Assembly: GCA_022770525.1 (NCBI GenBank) | Contig: JALEHN010000087.1 | Coordinates: 1-64,000 of the forward strand | Length of the DNA stretch: 64,000 bases | Source: Clostridiales bacterium | Lineage (GTDB): Bacteria > Bacillota > Clostridia > Lachnospirales > Lachnospiraceae | Direction: 5' to 3' | Part shown: in pieces, positions 43,670-53,659 of the stretch | Position numbering within the stretch: position 1 is the stretch's first letter | Layout: each line of letters begins with the position of its first letter | The notes under the pieces: model-generated | Databases searched by the model: none | Seen by the model: only the letters and a program-made list of their open reading frames with translations | What the model was told of the DNA's origin: nothing | Program-made: the position numbers and the translations under genes

Positions 43670-45922
43670 ATGGCAGATCATAAAAAGAACAGCCGGGGCA
43701 GGTCAAATCGGACGCAGTCTCAGGATAAACGGCGCAGTACAGGATACAGTACCAAACCGCAGGTACGGTATGTGCGGCGTGCCAATGCGCCGAGACGTAA
43801 GTTTTCCATGCCGAACCGTGTGAAGCTGATTATCGTTTTTTCAATTTTGATTGCGGCAATGGCAGCGCTGATTGTCCGTCTGTTTTATATTAATATGACC
43901 AAAGGTGATAAGTACGCAAAAATCGTTCTGTCACAGATGAATTACGACGGACAGCAGATTCCGTTCCGGAGGGGCGATATCGTTGACAGAAACGGTACTG
44001 TGCTGGCGACTAGTGAAAAGGTTTACAATCTGGTCATTGATTCCTATGTCATGCTTAATTCAAAGGTGAATCAGGACGGTGACTGTCTGGAGCCGACGCT
44101 AAAGGTTCTGGGTGACTGTTTTGGCAGCCAGGGGCTTATTGTTGATGAGATCAGGAGCTTTTCCGAAGAAAATCCGGATAACCGCTACAATGTCGTGCTT
44201 AAACATTTGTCCTATGAAGATCTTCAGACCTACAACGACTTTATGGCAGTCGATGAGGACGGATATTATGTGAATAAAGAGGCCGCTTATGTCAAGGGCA
44301 TCTGGTTTGAAGAGGAATATGTCAGAAAGTATCCGTACGGCAATCTGGCCGGTGATGTGCTGGGCTTTACGAACAGCGGCAACATCGGCGCAGCCGGACT
44401 GGAAGCCTATTATAATGATGAATTAAACGGCACCAACGGCCGTGAATATGGCTATCTGAGCGATGACGGCATTTTGGAGCGTTCCGTCGTGTCTCCGACC
44501 AACGGACAGACACTTGTATTGACGATGGATATCAATGTTCAGCAGATTATCCACAAGGTGCTGTATGAATTTAATGAAGCTCTGGGAAGTCTCAATTCGG
44601 CGGTCATCGTCCAGAAAGCGGATACCGGGGAAATTCTTGGTATGGAAAGTTATCCGTTCCTTGATCCAAATGATCCGTATGATATTTCGGATTATGTGTC
44701 CGAGGAGCGGTGGAATACAATGACCGATGAGGAGAAGATGAAAGAGCGGCAGGCTATCTGGCGAAATTTCTGTGTGACAGATACTTATGAACCGGGATCT
44801 ACTGTAAAGACAGTTACTGTGGCTTCGGCACTGGATAACGGTATTGTAACGCCGGACAGTACATTTGACTGCGACGGCGGCAGGGATTTTCGTGACGGCA
44901 GCGGTACGGTCCATGTCAGCTGTGTCAAAACAACCGGCCACGGAAGGCTTACATTAAGTGAGACACTGGAGTATTCCTGCAATGACGCATTGATGGAAAT
45001 CGGTCTTAGAGAAGGACAGGAGCTGTTTGTTAAGACATGGAGTGATTTCGGTCTTGGACTTAAGACAAATATTGACCTGCCGGGCGAATCCAGCGGTATT
45101 ATTAAAAATGCCAGCATGTCGGATATCGACCTTGCCATCTGTTCTTTCGGACAGACATACACGACGACGATGGTTCAGGTTGCTTCCACATTTGCATCGA
45201 TCGTCAATGGCGGCAATTATTACAGACCGCATATGGTCAGTGAAATCAGGGCCGAGAATGGCAGCGTTGTCCAGACCTTTGATAAAGAACTTGTGCGCAC
45301 CACTGTATCCGGAGAAACTTCAGAGTGGATGCTTGGAGCGCTGGAAAACACAGTTTCCAACGAAAGTGCTTCCGGTCACAGAGCCTATATCGAAGGTTAT
45401 AAAATCGGCGGCAAGACAGGAACAGCTGAAAAATATCCGCGTAGACAAAGGAAGCATCTTGTTTCCTTTATAAGCTGCGCGCCGACAGATGATCCGGAAG
45501 TCATTGTTTATGTTGTTATTGATGAGCCGAGTACCCAGGAAGGGGCGGATTCAAAGCTTCCGACCATTATGACAAGAAAGATTTATGAAGAACTTCTTCC
45601 ATACCTTCAGATATTCCCTGAAGGCGGCACTGTGGAAGATGAAACTGATGAGACTGAGCCGACAGCGGATGCAATGACCGGCGCAGACGGTACGCAGGAA
45701 CCGGAAGAAAGCGATGAATCCGAATCCGATACACAGGAATCTGAATCCGATACACAGGCAGTGGAAACCGATGCCAACGGCGAGACAATTTCCGGTGAGG
45801 CGGATAATTTTGAAGAACAGACAAATAAAAATAAACTGTCCGACGCGGATATCGCAAGAATCCGTGAGGAATACCTGCCGGGCGGCAATTATTACCGTGA
45901 GCGGGAGTATATTCGTGAGTAA
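43670..45922 (+). CDS. ftsI: Class B penicillin-binding protein (FtsI/PBP2 type)
   Basis: 750 residues. Basic N terminus, membrane anchor (VKLIIVFSILIAAMAALIVR), dimerization domain (FRRGDIVDRNGTVLATS), transpeptidase domain with YEPGSTVKTVTV (active Ser in STVK), SCND (SxN) and GGKTGTAEK (KTGT). It cross-links septal peptidoglycan with FtsW. The last 110 residues form an acidic, repeat-bearing tail (SESDTQESESDTQ). Start ATG 43670 follows AAAGGTGAT. No PASTA domain. Confidence 0.93.
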   Translation: MADHKKNSRGRSNRTQSQDKRRSTGYSTKPQVRYVRRANAPRRKFSMPNRVKLIIVFSILIAAMAALIVRLFYINMTKGDKYAKIVLSQMNYDGQQIPFRRGDIVDRNGTVLATSEKVYNLVIDSYVMLNSKVNQDGDCLEPTLKVLGDCFGSQGLIVDEIRSFSEENPDNRYNVVLKHLSYEDLQTYNDFMAVDEDGYYVNKEAAYVKGIWFEEEYVRKYPYGNLAGDVLGFTNSGNIGAAGLEAYYNDELNGTNGREYGYLSDDGILERSVVSPTNGQTLVLTMDINVQQIIHKVLYEFNEALGSLNSAVIVQKADTGEILGMESYPFLDPNDPYDISDYVSEERWNTMTDEEKMKERQAIWRNFCVTDTYEPGSTVKTVTVASALDNGIVTPDSTFDCDGGRDFRDGSGTVHVSCVKTTGHGRLTLSETLEYSCNDALMEIGLREGQELFVKTWSDFGLGLKTNIDLPGESSGIIKNASMSDIDLAICSFGQTYTTTMVQVASTFASIVNGGNYYRPHMVSEIRAENGSVVQTFDKELVRTTVSGETSEWMLGALENTVSNESASGHRAYIEGYKIGGKTGTAEKYPRRQRKHLVSFISCAPTDDPEVIVYVVIDEPSTQEGADSKLPTIMTRKIYEELLPYLQIFPEGGTVEDETDETEPTADAMTGADGTQEPEESDESESDTQESESDTQAVETDANGETISGEADNFEEQTNKNKLSDADIARIREEYLPGGNYYREREYIRE

Positions 45923-45964
45923 ACGATAATATCTTAATTAATAATGCGTATTTGGGAGCTGCGT

Positions 45965-47686
45965 ATGAAGCCGAGGTTTTATCACCGCTCCAAAGCAAGA
46001 TTTTTATTTGCCCTGATGCTTATGGGTTTCATAGGCTTAACGGCAAGACTTATATGGGTGATGGTTTTTAAATCCCAGTATTATCTGGAGCGTGCCGAAG
46101 ATGTTGAGGAACGCGAAAGAAAAATTAAGGCGGCCAGAGGACAGATCCTTGACTGTAACGGTATACCTCTGGCCGAAAATGAATCTGTGTGCACCGTGAC
46201 TGTGATTCACAATCAGATCGAAGATCCTAAGCAGGTTATCAGGGTTTTGTCCGAAACACTGCAAATCGACGCGGACACGGTGCGAAAAAGGGTGGAAAAG
46301 GTTTCTTCCATCGAGAAAATCAAATCCAACGTCCCGAAGGAGACGGGGGATCTGATCCGCAGCTATAAACTTAAAGGTGTCAATGTCGATGAGGATTATA
46401 CAAGAACTTATCCGTATGGTACGCTGGCATCGAAAGTCATCGGCTTTACCGGAGGTGATAATCAGGGCATCATTGGTCTTGAAGTGATTTATGACAGTAT
46501 TTTAAGCGGCAGTGAGGGCAGAATACTTACAAAGACCGATGTTTCCGGAATTGAAGTGGAAAATGCCGCGGAGACAAGAATCGATCCGGTGCCGGGCAAT
46601 GACCTGATCATCAGTATGGATTACAATATACAGTCATTTGTCAGTCAGGTGGCGGATAAAATGATGGTGCAAAAGCAGGCAAAGGGTGTGTCGATCATTC
46701 TCATGAATCCTCAGAACGGTGAAATATATGCCATGGTCAATGCACCGGAGTTTGACCTCAATAATCCTTTTAGCCTGACAGAAACCTACGCTGCGCTTGA
46801 TCACGGGGAAAATACCCAGGATCTTTTAAATCAGATGTGGCGCAACGGCTGCATCAATGATACTTATGAGCCGGGATCGACATTTAAGATTATTACGGCA
46901 ACAGCGGCGCTGGAGGAAAAGGTCGTCAGTCTTAATGATACTTTTTCATGTCCGGGATTTCGAATTGTTGAAGACCGGCGTATCCGCTGTCATAAAACAG
47001 CCGGACACGGCACCGAGACTTTTGTTCAGGGAATCATGAATTCCTGCAATCCTGTTTTTATGGACGTCGGCGCACGGGTCGGCGCGGCGAACATGTATAA
47101 ATATTTCGGAAAACTGGGTCTCTTTGAAAAAACGGCAGTGGATCTTCCCGGTGAATCGGCCTCGATTATGCACAAGCTGGAAAATATCGGCGCTGTGGAG
47201 CTGGCCACCATTTCTTTCGGGCAGTCGTTTCAGATTACGCCGATACAGATGCTTCGGGCAGTCAGTGCCGTGATTAACGGCGGAACACTTGTGACACCTC
47301 ATTTTGGGATCAGAGCCGCAGACGGTGACGGCAATACCGTCGAACAGTTTCAATATGACACAAAAACGGGGGCAGTCACAAAAGAGACATCAGAGACGAT
47401 GAAAATGCTCCTTGAAAAGGTTGTGGCTGAAGGTACGGGGAAAAATGCCTATATCGAAGGTTACACCATCGGCGGAAAAACCGCCACCAGCCAGAAACTT
47501 CCAAGAGGCTCCGGCAAATATATCGCTTCTTTCATCGGCTTTGCACCGGTAGAAAATCCTCAGATCATCGGAATCGTTATGATCGATGAGCCGGTGGGAA
47601 CCTACTATGGCGGCACCATCGCGGCGCCGGTCATGCGGGAAATATTTGATACGGTTCTCCCGTATCTTGGTATTGAAAAGTCATAA
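45965..47686 (+). CDS. Class B penicillin-binding protein (SpoVD-like)
   Basis: 573 residues. Short cytoplasmic start, membrane anchor (ARFLFALMLMGFIGLTARLI), dimerization domain (ARGQILDCNGIPLAENESV), transpeptidase with YEPGSTFKIITA (Ser of STFK), SCNP (SxN) and GGKTATSQK, in which the usual KTG triad is KTA. Tandem FtsI-type genes at this site are common in Clostridia; the second is often SpoVD, for spore cortex. Whether it serves septation or cortex cannot be told from sequence. No PASTA domain, unlike Bacillus SpoVD. ATG 45965 follows GGGAG. Confidence 0.88.
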   Translation: MKPRFYHRSKARFLFALMLMGFIGLTARLIWVMVFKSQYYLERAEDVEERERKIKAARGQILDCNGIPLAENESVCTVTVIHNQIEDPKQVIRVLSETLQIDADTVRKRVEKVSSIEKIKSNVPKETGDLIRSYKLKGVNVDEDYTRTYPYGTLASKVIGFTGGDNQGIIGLEVIYDSILSGSEGRILTKTDVSGIEVENAAETRIDPVPGNDLIISMDYNIQSFVSQVADKMMVQKQAKGVSIILMNPQNGEIYAMVNAPEFDLNNPFSLTETYAALDHGENTQDLLNQMWRNGCINDTYEPGSTFKIITATAALEEKVVSLNDTFSCPGFRIVEDRRIRCHKTAGHGTETFVQGIMNSCNPVFMDVGARVGAANMYKYFGKLGLFEKTAVDLPGESASIMHKLENIGAVELATISFGQSFQITPIQMLRAVSAVINGGTLVTPHFGIRAADGDGNTVEQFQYDTKTGAVTKETSETMKMLLEKVVAEGTGKNAYIEGYTIGGKTATSQKLPRGSGKYIASFIGFAPVENPQIIGIVMIDEPVGTYYGGTIAAPVMREIFDTVLPYLGIEKS

Positions 47687-47690
47687 AAGC

Positions 47691-47719
47691 TTTACAAGCA
47701 CTTTTATTTGTAATATAAT
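47691..47719 (+). promoter_or_regulatory. Internal promoter before mraY
   Basis: TTTACA (47691-47696), 17 bp, TATAAT (47714-47719): a strong sigma-A match 38 bp before the mraY start. Confidence 0.75.
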
Positions 47720-47756
47720 TTAGAATTCATAAGAAGATACAAGAGAGGTTAAAAAA

Positions 47757-48734
47757 ATGGAAATGAAATATTCAATTATTTTACCATTATTAATTGCATT
47801 TGTGATCAGTGCGGTGCTGGGGCCGGTTGTTATTCCTTTTTTACATAAGCTGAAATTCGGCCAGTATATCCGCGATGAGGGTCCGGCGGCACACCAGAAA
47901 AAGTCGGGAACACCGACGATGGGCGGCGTTATTTTTCTTGTTTCAGTAACAGTGACAGCGCTGATTTTTGTGAAGAGCTTTCCGCTGATCATTCCGATAC
48001 TGTTTACAACACTGGGCTTTGGCCTTGTCGGTTTTCTTGATGATTACATTAAAGTGGTGAAAAAAAGAAATCTCGGTCTTACAGAGATTCAGAAGCTGGC
48101 GGCACAGTTTGTGATTACCGCGATATTCGTTTTTTATTTGTTAAATTATACCGATGTCGGCACTAAAATTCTGATTCCGTTTACAGGCGGTGTTGACAGC
48201 GGACTTTACTGGCAGATGCCGGTATGGCTTTATGTCGTTTTTGTATTTATCGCGATTCTTGCAACCGTTAACGGAACAAACTTTACAGATGGTCTTGACG
48301 GCCTTTTGTCAAGCGTAACGACATTGATTGCTGTTTTCTTTACAGTGGTTGCGGTTGCTGTAAAGAGCGGTGTTCATCCGATCGCTGCGGCTGTTGCGGG
48401 AAGCCTTCTTGGATTTTTGCTGTTTAATGTTTATCCTGCAAAGGTTTTTATGGGCGATACCGGTTCACTGGCTCTTGGCGGCTTTGTGGCAAGTACGGCC
48501 ATTGTGATGCGTATGCCGCTGCTTATTCTGATTGTCGGTATTATTTATGTGATTGAACTTTTGTCTGTGGTGCTTCAGGTTGGCTACTTTAAGGCAACAC
48601 ACGGCAAGCGTATCTTTAAAATGGCGCCGATCCACCATCATTTTGAGTTATGCGGATGGCAGGAGACAAAGGTTGTTGCTGTATTTTCTATCATTACGGC
48701 AATTGCCTGTATGATTGGATTTCTGGCGCTGTAG
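47757..48734 (+). CDS. mraY: Phospho-N-acetylmuramoyl-pentapeptide transferase
   Basis: 325 residues, about ten membrane segments. HQKKSGTPTMGGVIFL, GFLDDYIKVVKKRNLGLT (catalytic DD), NGTNFTDGLDGL, FMGDTGSLALGGF and PIHHHFELCGWQETKVV are all diagnostic. It makes lipid I. Start ATG 47757 after AGAGAGG. Confidence 0.97.
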   Translation: MEMKYSIILPLLIAFVISAVLGPVVIPFLHKLKFGQYIRDEGPAAHQKKSGTPTMGGVIFLVSVTVTALIFVKSFPLIIPILFTTLGFGLVGFLDDYIKVVKKRNLGLTEIQKLAAQFVITAIFVFYLLNYTDVGTKILIPFTGGVDSGLYWQMPVWLYVVFVFIAILATVNGTNFTDGLDGLLSSVTTLIAVFFTVVAVAVKSGVHPIAAAVAGSLLGFLLFNVYPAKVFMGDTGSLALGGFVASTAIVMRMPLLILIVGIIYVIELLSVVLQVGYFKATHGKRIFKMAPIHHHFELCGWQETKVVAVFSIITAIACMIGFLAL

Positions 48735-48770
48735 TATTTACAGAAAACAGGCAGAAACGGAGGTTTAAAG

Positions 48771-49928
48771 ATGGCAGAAGACAGAGCTGTTTTGAGGGAA
48801 AAGCGTTTAAAAAGACAGATGGCCAGAACAGAAAAGTATTTTGACTATACATTGCTGTTTATTGTCATCTTTCTTGTATGCTTCGGACTTGTCATGATTT
48901 ACAGCACAAGCTGGTATTCCGCCGCTAAAGACGGTGATGCCCTGTATTACCTGAAACGGCAGGGGATGTTTGCCGGACTTGGTTTTGTTGCGATATTTAT
49001 TATTACGCGGTTTGACTATCATTTCTGGACCAGATTTGCTTTTTTTGCATATATTATTGTTATCATTATGCAGGTACTGGTACTGATTCCGGGCATTGGT
49101 ATTGCGGTCAACGGCTCGAGACGGTGGCTGGGCAAGCAGGGTGTGATCACATTTCAGCCGTCGGAAATTGCAAAGCTTGTTCTGATTTTGTTTCTGGCTT
49201 TCATTGCCAGCAAATCAGTCAATGAATTAAAGATGTTTTGGGGAATTGTAAAAACAATGGCACTGGCAATGCCGATTATTATACTTGTTGTGATTAACAA
49301 CCTCAGTACGGCCATCGTGCTTGTGGGCATTACTTTTATCATTGTTTTCGTTGCCAGCAATAAATATAAACCATTTGCGGCGATGGTTATTGTTGTGGGC
49401 GTTTTTGGTGTTGTCGGCCTCATGGCTGCCAGTTACCGAATGACGCGAATTGATGCATGGCTGAATGTGGACACTCATCCGCAGGCCTATCAGACACGTC
49501 AGGCTTTATATGCCATCGGTTCGGGCGGACTGTTCGGCAAGGGACTGGGAAACAGTATCCAGAAGCTTGAATACATACCGGAAGCGCACAACGATATGAT
49601 TTTTTCTATCATATGCGAAGAACTGGGGCTTTTTGGCGCCATCGCAGTTATTTTATTATTCGTTCTTTTGCTCTGGCGGTGTATGGTTATAGCAAATAAT
49701 GCGCCGGACTTGTTCGGTGCGCTGCTTGTTGTCGGTGTTATGGCGCAGATCGGTATCCAGGTACTGATCAACGTGGCTGTTGCTACAAATTCAATGCCAA
49801 ACACAGGTATACCGCTGCCGTTTATCAGTTACGGCGGCACATCGGTGACATTCCTTCTGTGTGAGATCGGTCTTGTGCTGGCTGTTTCAAAGCAGATTAA
49901 GTTCAAACAGGATGTGAATGTGAAGTAA
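48771..49928 (+). CDS. ftsW: SEDS peptidoglycan polymerase FtsW
   Basis: 385 residues, about ten membrane segments. LVMIYSTSWYSA, NGSRRWLG, ITFQPSEIAKLVLILFLA (catalytic-region Glu), YQTRQALYAIGSGGLFGKGL, PEAHNDMIFSIICEELG and PNTGIPLPFISYGGTS are SEDS signatures. It polymerizes septal glycan and works with the class B PBP encoded upstream. By position SpoVE is an alternative name. GGAGG precedes the ATG. Confidence 0.93.
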   Translation: MAEDRAVLREKRLKRQMARTEKYFDYTLLFIVIFLVCFGLVMIYSTSWYSAAKDGDALYYLKRQGMFAGLGFVAIFIITRFDYHFWTRFAFFAYIIVIIMQVLVLIPGIGIAVNGSRRWLGKQGVITFQPSEIAKLVLILFLAFIASKSVNELKMFWGIVKTMALAMPIIILVVINNLSTAIVLVGITFIIVFVASNKYKPFAAMVIVVGVFGVVGLMAASYRMTRIDAWLNVDTHPQAYQTRQALYAIGSGGLFGKGLGNSIQKLEYIPEAHNDMIFSIICEELGLFGAIAVILLFVLLLWRCMVIANNAPDLFGALLVVGVMAQIGIQVLINVAVATNSMPNTGIPLPFISYGGTSVTFLLCEIGLVLAVSKQIKFKQDVNVK

Positions 49929-50012
49929 TCCGGCACGCCATGACCTGAATGCAAAAAGATGCATGTGCATATATCGGCAGCGATGTGAAGTCATCGGGAA
50001 CGCCATGGTCTG
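49916..50012 (+). repeat. Duplicated ftsW 3' end in the ftsW-murA gap
   Basis: GATGTGAAGT-ATC-GG-ACGCCATG-CTG occurs at 49916-49947 (covering the ftsW stop) and again at 49980-50012, offset about 64 bp, with roughly 80% identity by eye. Confidence 0.65.
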
Positions 50013-50060
50013 CGGCGGCATATACTAATATATATGTATCCGCATGGAGGTGTCTTTTAA

Positions 50061-51326
50061 GTGACATCGATAACGGTTAACGGCGGCAGGTGCCTTAAAG
50101 GCGATATTTTTATACAGGGTTCGAAAAATGCAGCACTTCCGATGCTTGCGGCAACCTTGTTAAACCGTGGTGTTACAAAGCTGTACGGCTGTCCAAAAAT
50201 CACAGATGTCAGCAGGATGCTTGATATTCTTAAAAGTCTGGGCTGTGATGTGTCATGGGAAAACGGCTGTATCAGGGTGGATACATCCGGGGCTTCGGGA
50301 CATTTTGTGTCGGAGGCGTGCGCCGGACAGATGCGCTCGACGGTTTTTATGATGGGTGCAATGCTTGGAAGATTCGGTGAAGTATTTATCCCTTATCCGG
50401 GTGGCTGTACAATAGGAAAAAGACCCATTGATATTCATCTTGATGCCCTTCGCCAGATGAATGTGGCGCTGGTCGAAGACCGGGAAGGCATTTACGGATG
50501 TACAAAACAGATCCTCGGCACGGTGATCGACCTTAGATATCCAAGTGTCGGAGCTACGGAAAATATCATTCTGGCGGCAGTGACAGCCAATGGAAAGACA
50601 GTGATCAATCACGCTGCAAAAGAGCCGGAGATTATAGATCTTTGCCTTTTGCTTAACAAAATGGGTGCGGATATTCATGGCATGGGGACAGAGACCATAG
50701 TCATTTACGGTGTTGAAGTGCTCCATGATGCGGAATTTACAGTCAGCGGAGACCGCATTGCGGCATCGACGTATCTGGCGGCTGCGGCTGTCACATGCGG
50801 CAATGTGTGTATATTTAATGTGTGGGAACGGGAGATAAAGTCGGTTCTGCAGGTGTTAGCGCAGATGGGATGCGGCATCGTTATTCAGAATAAGCGGGTC
50901 CGTGTCATCGGGCCTCAGATGACTTTTGCGGTGGATCAGATTCATACGCGGCCGTTTCCGGGATTCCCGACAGATATGCAGTCACAGATGATGGCCTGTC
51001 TTACGATGGCCAATGGCACAAGTGAGATTTATGAGCACGTATTTGAGGACCGTTTTAAAATTGCGGGTGAACTTAACAAAATGGGTGCGGATATTACAGT
51101 GGATCATCAGAAGGCGACGATCCGGGGCATCGGGCAGCTTCACGGCGCCGCAGTCAGTGCCTGTGATCTGCGCGGCGGTGCGGCTCTTGTGATTGCCGGG
51201 CTGATGGCGGAAGGAGAGACAACAATTAACAATGCCTTTTATGTAAAACGGGGATATCAGGATATCTGCGGCGACTTAAAGTTTTTGGGCGCCCGGATAG
51301 AAGAGAGGAAAGCGCAGGTGGTATAA
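50061..51326 (+). CDS. murA: UDP-N-acetylglucosamine 1-carboxyvinyltransferase (MurA family)
   Basis: 421 residues. IQGSKNAALPMLAATLL (Lys22-Asn23), GQMRSTVFMMGAMLGRFGEV and YPGGCTIGKRPIDIH with the catalytic Cys that fosfomycin attacks, then RPFPGFPTDMQSQMMA. It starts lipid II synthesis. GTG 50061 follows GGAGGTGTCTTTTAA. It overlaps divIB by one base. Firmicutes often have two murA genes; which paralogue this is cannot be decided. Confidence 0.94.
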   Translation: MTSITVNGGRCLKGDIFIQGSKNAALPMLAATLLNRGVTKLYGCPKITDVSRMLDILKSLGCDVSWENGCIRVDTSGASGHFVSEACAGQMRSTVFMMGAMLGRFGEVFIPYPGGCTIGKRPIDIHLDALRQMNVALVEDREGIYGCTKQILGTVIDLRYPSVGATENIILAAVTANGKTVINHAAKEPEIIDLCLLLNKMGADIHGMGTETIVIYGVEVLHDAEFTVSGDRIAASTYLAAAAVTCGNVCIFNVWEREIKSVLQVLAQMGCGIVIQNKRVRVIGPQMTFAVDQIHTRPFPGFPTDMQSQMMACLTMANGTSEIYEHVFEDRFKIAGELNKMGADITVDHQKATIRGIGQLHGAAVSACDLRGGAALVIAGLMAEGETTINNAFYVKRGYQDICGDLKFLGARIEERKAQVV

Positions 51327-52189
51327 TGGATGATAAAATACAAACCGATAAAAATCTGAGAACAATGCAGGTTTCGGAAATTCTTCACGATGAGGACTGG
51401 GAGGATTATGATGAGGAAGATCTTGACAGACCCTATCACCATCATGTAAGAAAGCAGTGGCGGCCGCGGGAACACAGGCTTTGGGTCAGAATTGTGAAAA
51501 AACTGCTCATTGCTGTGATTGTGATCGGCGGACTTGGTGCGGTTTTTCTTTACGGATTTAAACTCAGGTCGGTCTATGTGACCGGCAACTACACATACAG
51601 TGATGAAGAAATACTGAATTTTCTCCATTATAATGAGTATCCTAAGAATACACTGTATTTCGCGTGGAAGAATAAAAACGGCATTACAGACGGTGTGCCC
51701 TTTGTTGAAAGCATTACTGTAAAAATGAACAGCCCTTCGACGATTTATGTGACAGTCAAAGAAAAAATGATTATCGGCTGTATTGACGACAGTGGTATCT
51801 ATATGTTTTTTGATAACACAGGTTCGGTTGTGGAAAGCTCCACTTCAAAGCCGGAAGATGTGCCGCTTGTGACAGGGCTTGACCTGTCGGGATTAAAAAT
51901 CGGCGACCAGTTGGATTTAAGTGACAAATCGATATTTAAAAATCTCTACGAACTATCTGTTTATCTGAAAAATTACGAAGTGACCGTAGAGCAGATCGAT
52001 TACAATGAGGATCAGTCGATGGTGCTGCATAAGGGAACCATTTCCGTACTTTTAGGTATGGGAACAAATCTTGAAGATAAGATCAGTGCTTTAAAAGATC
52101 TTTTGCCGTATCTGGACGGACTTTCGGGGACACTGCATCTGGAGGATTATGATTCGACAAAGGGACAAATAAATTTTTCAAAAGAATAA
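51326..52189 (+). CDS. divIB: Cell division protein DivIB/FtsQ
   Basis: 287 residues. Acidic cytoplasmic N terminus (DEDWEDYDEEDLD), membrane segment (LLIAVIVIGGLGAVFLYGFK), POTRA domain (RSVYVTGNYTYSDEEILNFL) and beta domain (ESITVKMNSPSTIYVTVKEK). It belongs to the FtsQLB complex. Sits between murA and ftsZ as expected. Confidence 0.92.
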   Translation: MDDKIQTDKNLRTMQVSEILHDEDWEDYDEEDLDRPYHHHVRKQWRPREHRLWVRIVKKLLIAVIVIGGLGAVFLYGFKLRSVYVTGNYTYSDEEILNFLHYNEYPKNTLYFAWKNKNGITDGVPFVESITVKMNSPSTIYVTVKEKMIIGCIDDSGIYMFFDNTGSVVESSTSKPEDVPLVTGLDLSGLKIGDQLDLSDKSIFKNLYELSVYLKNYEVTVEQIDYNEDQSMVLHKGTISVLLGMGTNLEDKISALKDLLPYLDGLSGTLHLEDYDSTKGQINFSKE

Positions 52190-52199
52190 TAAATAATAG

Positions 52200-52228
52200 T
52201 TGATTATTTTTGAAAAAAAATATATTAT
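52200..52228 (+). promoter_or_regulatory. Promoter of ftsZ
   Basis: TTGATT (52200-52205), 17 bp, TATTAT (52223-52228), in the divIB-ftsZ gap. Confidence 0.5.
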
Positions 52229-52281
52229 ATAAGGTAGTAAGTAATAAAGTAACAAAGATTAATATAAAGGAGGAAAAACCC

Positions 52282-53400
52282 TTGCTTGAGATAAAGACAA
52301 ATGAAATGGACGCAGCAGCAAAAATCTTAGTTATCGGTGTAGGTGGTGCCGGTAATAACGCAGTTAACCGAATGATTGATGAAAGTATCATTGGTGTTGA
52401 ATTTATTGGAATTAATACAGATAAACAGGCTTTGCAGTTATGTAAAGCGAATCAGTTAGTTCAGATCGGCGAGAAGCTGACAAAGGGTCTTGGCGCAGGT
52501 GCAAAACCGGAAGTTGGCGCAAAGGCTGCTGAAGAAAGCATGGAAGATCTGACAGAGATTATTAAAGGCGCTGATATGGTATTTGTTACATGCGGTATGG
52601 GCGGCGGCACAGGTACAGGTGCTGCACCTGTTGTTGCAGGTATTGCAAAGCAGCTTGGCATCCTGACAGTCGGTGTCGTTACAAAGCCTTTCAGATTTGA
52701 AGCAAAACAGCGTATGAACAACGCAAATTCCGGAATTGAAAAATTAAAAGAAAATGTCGATACATTGATTGTAATTCCTAACGATAAGTTACTTGAAATC
52801 GTTGACAGAAGAACTTCTATGCCGGAAGCACTGAAGAAAGCCGACGAAGTGCTGCAGCAGGGCGTTCAGGGTATCACAGACCTTATTAATGTTCCTGGAC
52901 TGATCAACCTTGACTTTGCAGATATCCAGACAGTTATGAAGGATAAAGGTATTGCGCATATCGGTATCGGCGAAGGTCATGGCGATGACAAGGCGATCGA
53001 CGCAGTGAAACAGGCGATCACAAGCCCATTGCTTGAGACAACAATCGAAGGCGCAACAGATATTATTATCAATATCTCAGGTGATATCGGTCTGATCGAG
53101 GCCAACGAAGCAGCTACATATGTAGAAGAGCTGGCCGGCGAGTCCGCAAATATCATCTTTGGTGCAATGTATGATGATACAGAACCTGATACAGCAAGAA
53201 TCACAGTTATTGCTACAGGACTTGAAACTGCTGCAAGTGCCGGACAAGGTACTTCTTACGCAAAGAAAACAGAAAAACCATCATTCACAGGCGCACCGTC
53301 AAACTTCAGAAGCAATGCAGGTGCTGCGCCTGCACCGTCAAGCTTTGCGCCGAGACGTGAAAGCACGATTCAGATTCCAAGCTTTTTACAGAAAAAATAA
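52282..53400 (+). CDS. ftsZ: Cell division GTPase FtsZ
   Basis: 372 residues. [32 protein letters not shown] (tubulin signature), [15 protein letters not shown], and [12 protein letters not shown]7-loop region are intact; a variable linker ends in [10 protein letters not shown], the conserved C-terminal peptide for partner binding. AAGGAGG lies 8 bp before TTG 52282, which gives the canonical start ([14 protein letters not shown]), so a TTG start is likely; an upstream reading from 52210 lacks a ribosome site. Confidence 0.97.
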   Translation: MLEIKTNEMDAAAKILVIGVGGAGNNAVNRMIDESIIGVEFIGINTDKQALQLCKANQLVQIGEKLTKGLGAGAKPEVGAKAAEESMEDLTEIIKGADMVFVTCGMGGGTGTGAAPVVAGIAKQLGILTVGVVTKPFRFEAKQRMNNANSGIEKLKENVDTLIVIPNDKLLEIVDRRTSMPEALKKADEVLQQGVQGITDLINVPGLINLDFADIQTVMKDKGIAHIGIGEGHGDDKAIDAVKQAITSPLLETTIEGATDIIINISGDIGLIEANEAATYVEELAGESANIIFGAMYDDTEPDTARITVIATGLETAASAGQGTSYAKKTEKPSFTGAPSNFRSNAGAAPAPSSFAPRRESTIQIPSFLQKK

Positions 53401-53422
53401 TATCAATAAAGCAGGACAATAG

Positions 53423-53452
53423 CCTGCCGGGATTTTCCCGGCAGGTTTTTTT
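53423..53452 (+). terminator. Intrinsic terminator after ftsZ
   Basis: CCTGCCGGG / CCCGGCAGG, 9 perfect pairs, short T-rich loop, then seven T. Confidence 0.93.
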
Positions 53453-53489
53453 CATATGCGGCAGTCAATGACCGGACCGCCGCAGGCGG

Positions 53490-53603
53490 AGAATCCTGTG
53501 AAACAGGATTCTATACACGAAAAAAACTCCGGGCGTTATCGCCCTGAGGCGCAAAAGAATCATGCTGCAAAAAGCAGTCCTCCGGGCGTTATCGCCCTGC
53601 GGC
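53490..53603. repeat. Hairpins and a repeated GC-rich element in the ftsZ-spoIIGA gap
   Basis: A perfect 10-bp inverted repeat at 53490-53512 (AGAATCCTGT, GAA loop) is followed by two copies of TCCGGGCGTTATCGCCCTG (from 53528 and 53581), each a small hairpin with TTAT loop, 53 bp apart. An open frame spans the region but lacks coding character, so I call no gene here. Confidence 0.65.
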
Positions 53604-53659
53604 GGAAGGGAATTTCGTCGGATTTCATTGTACGAATAGCAGTGTGCGGCTTTGTGTTT

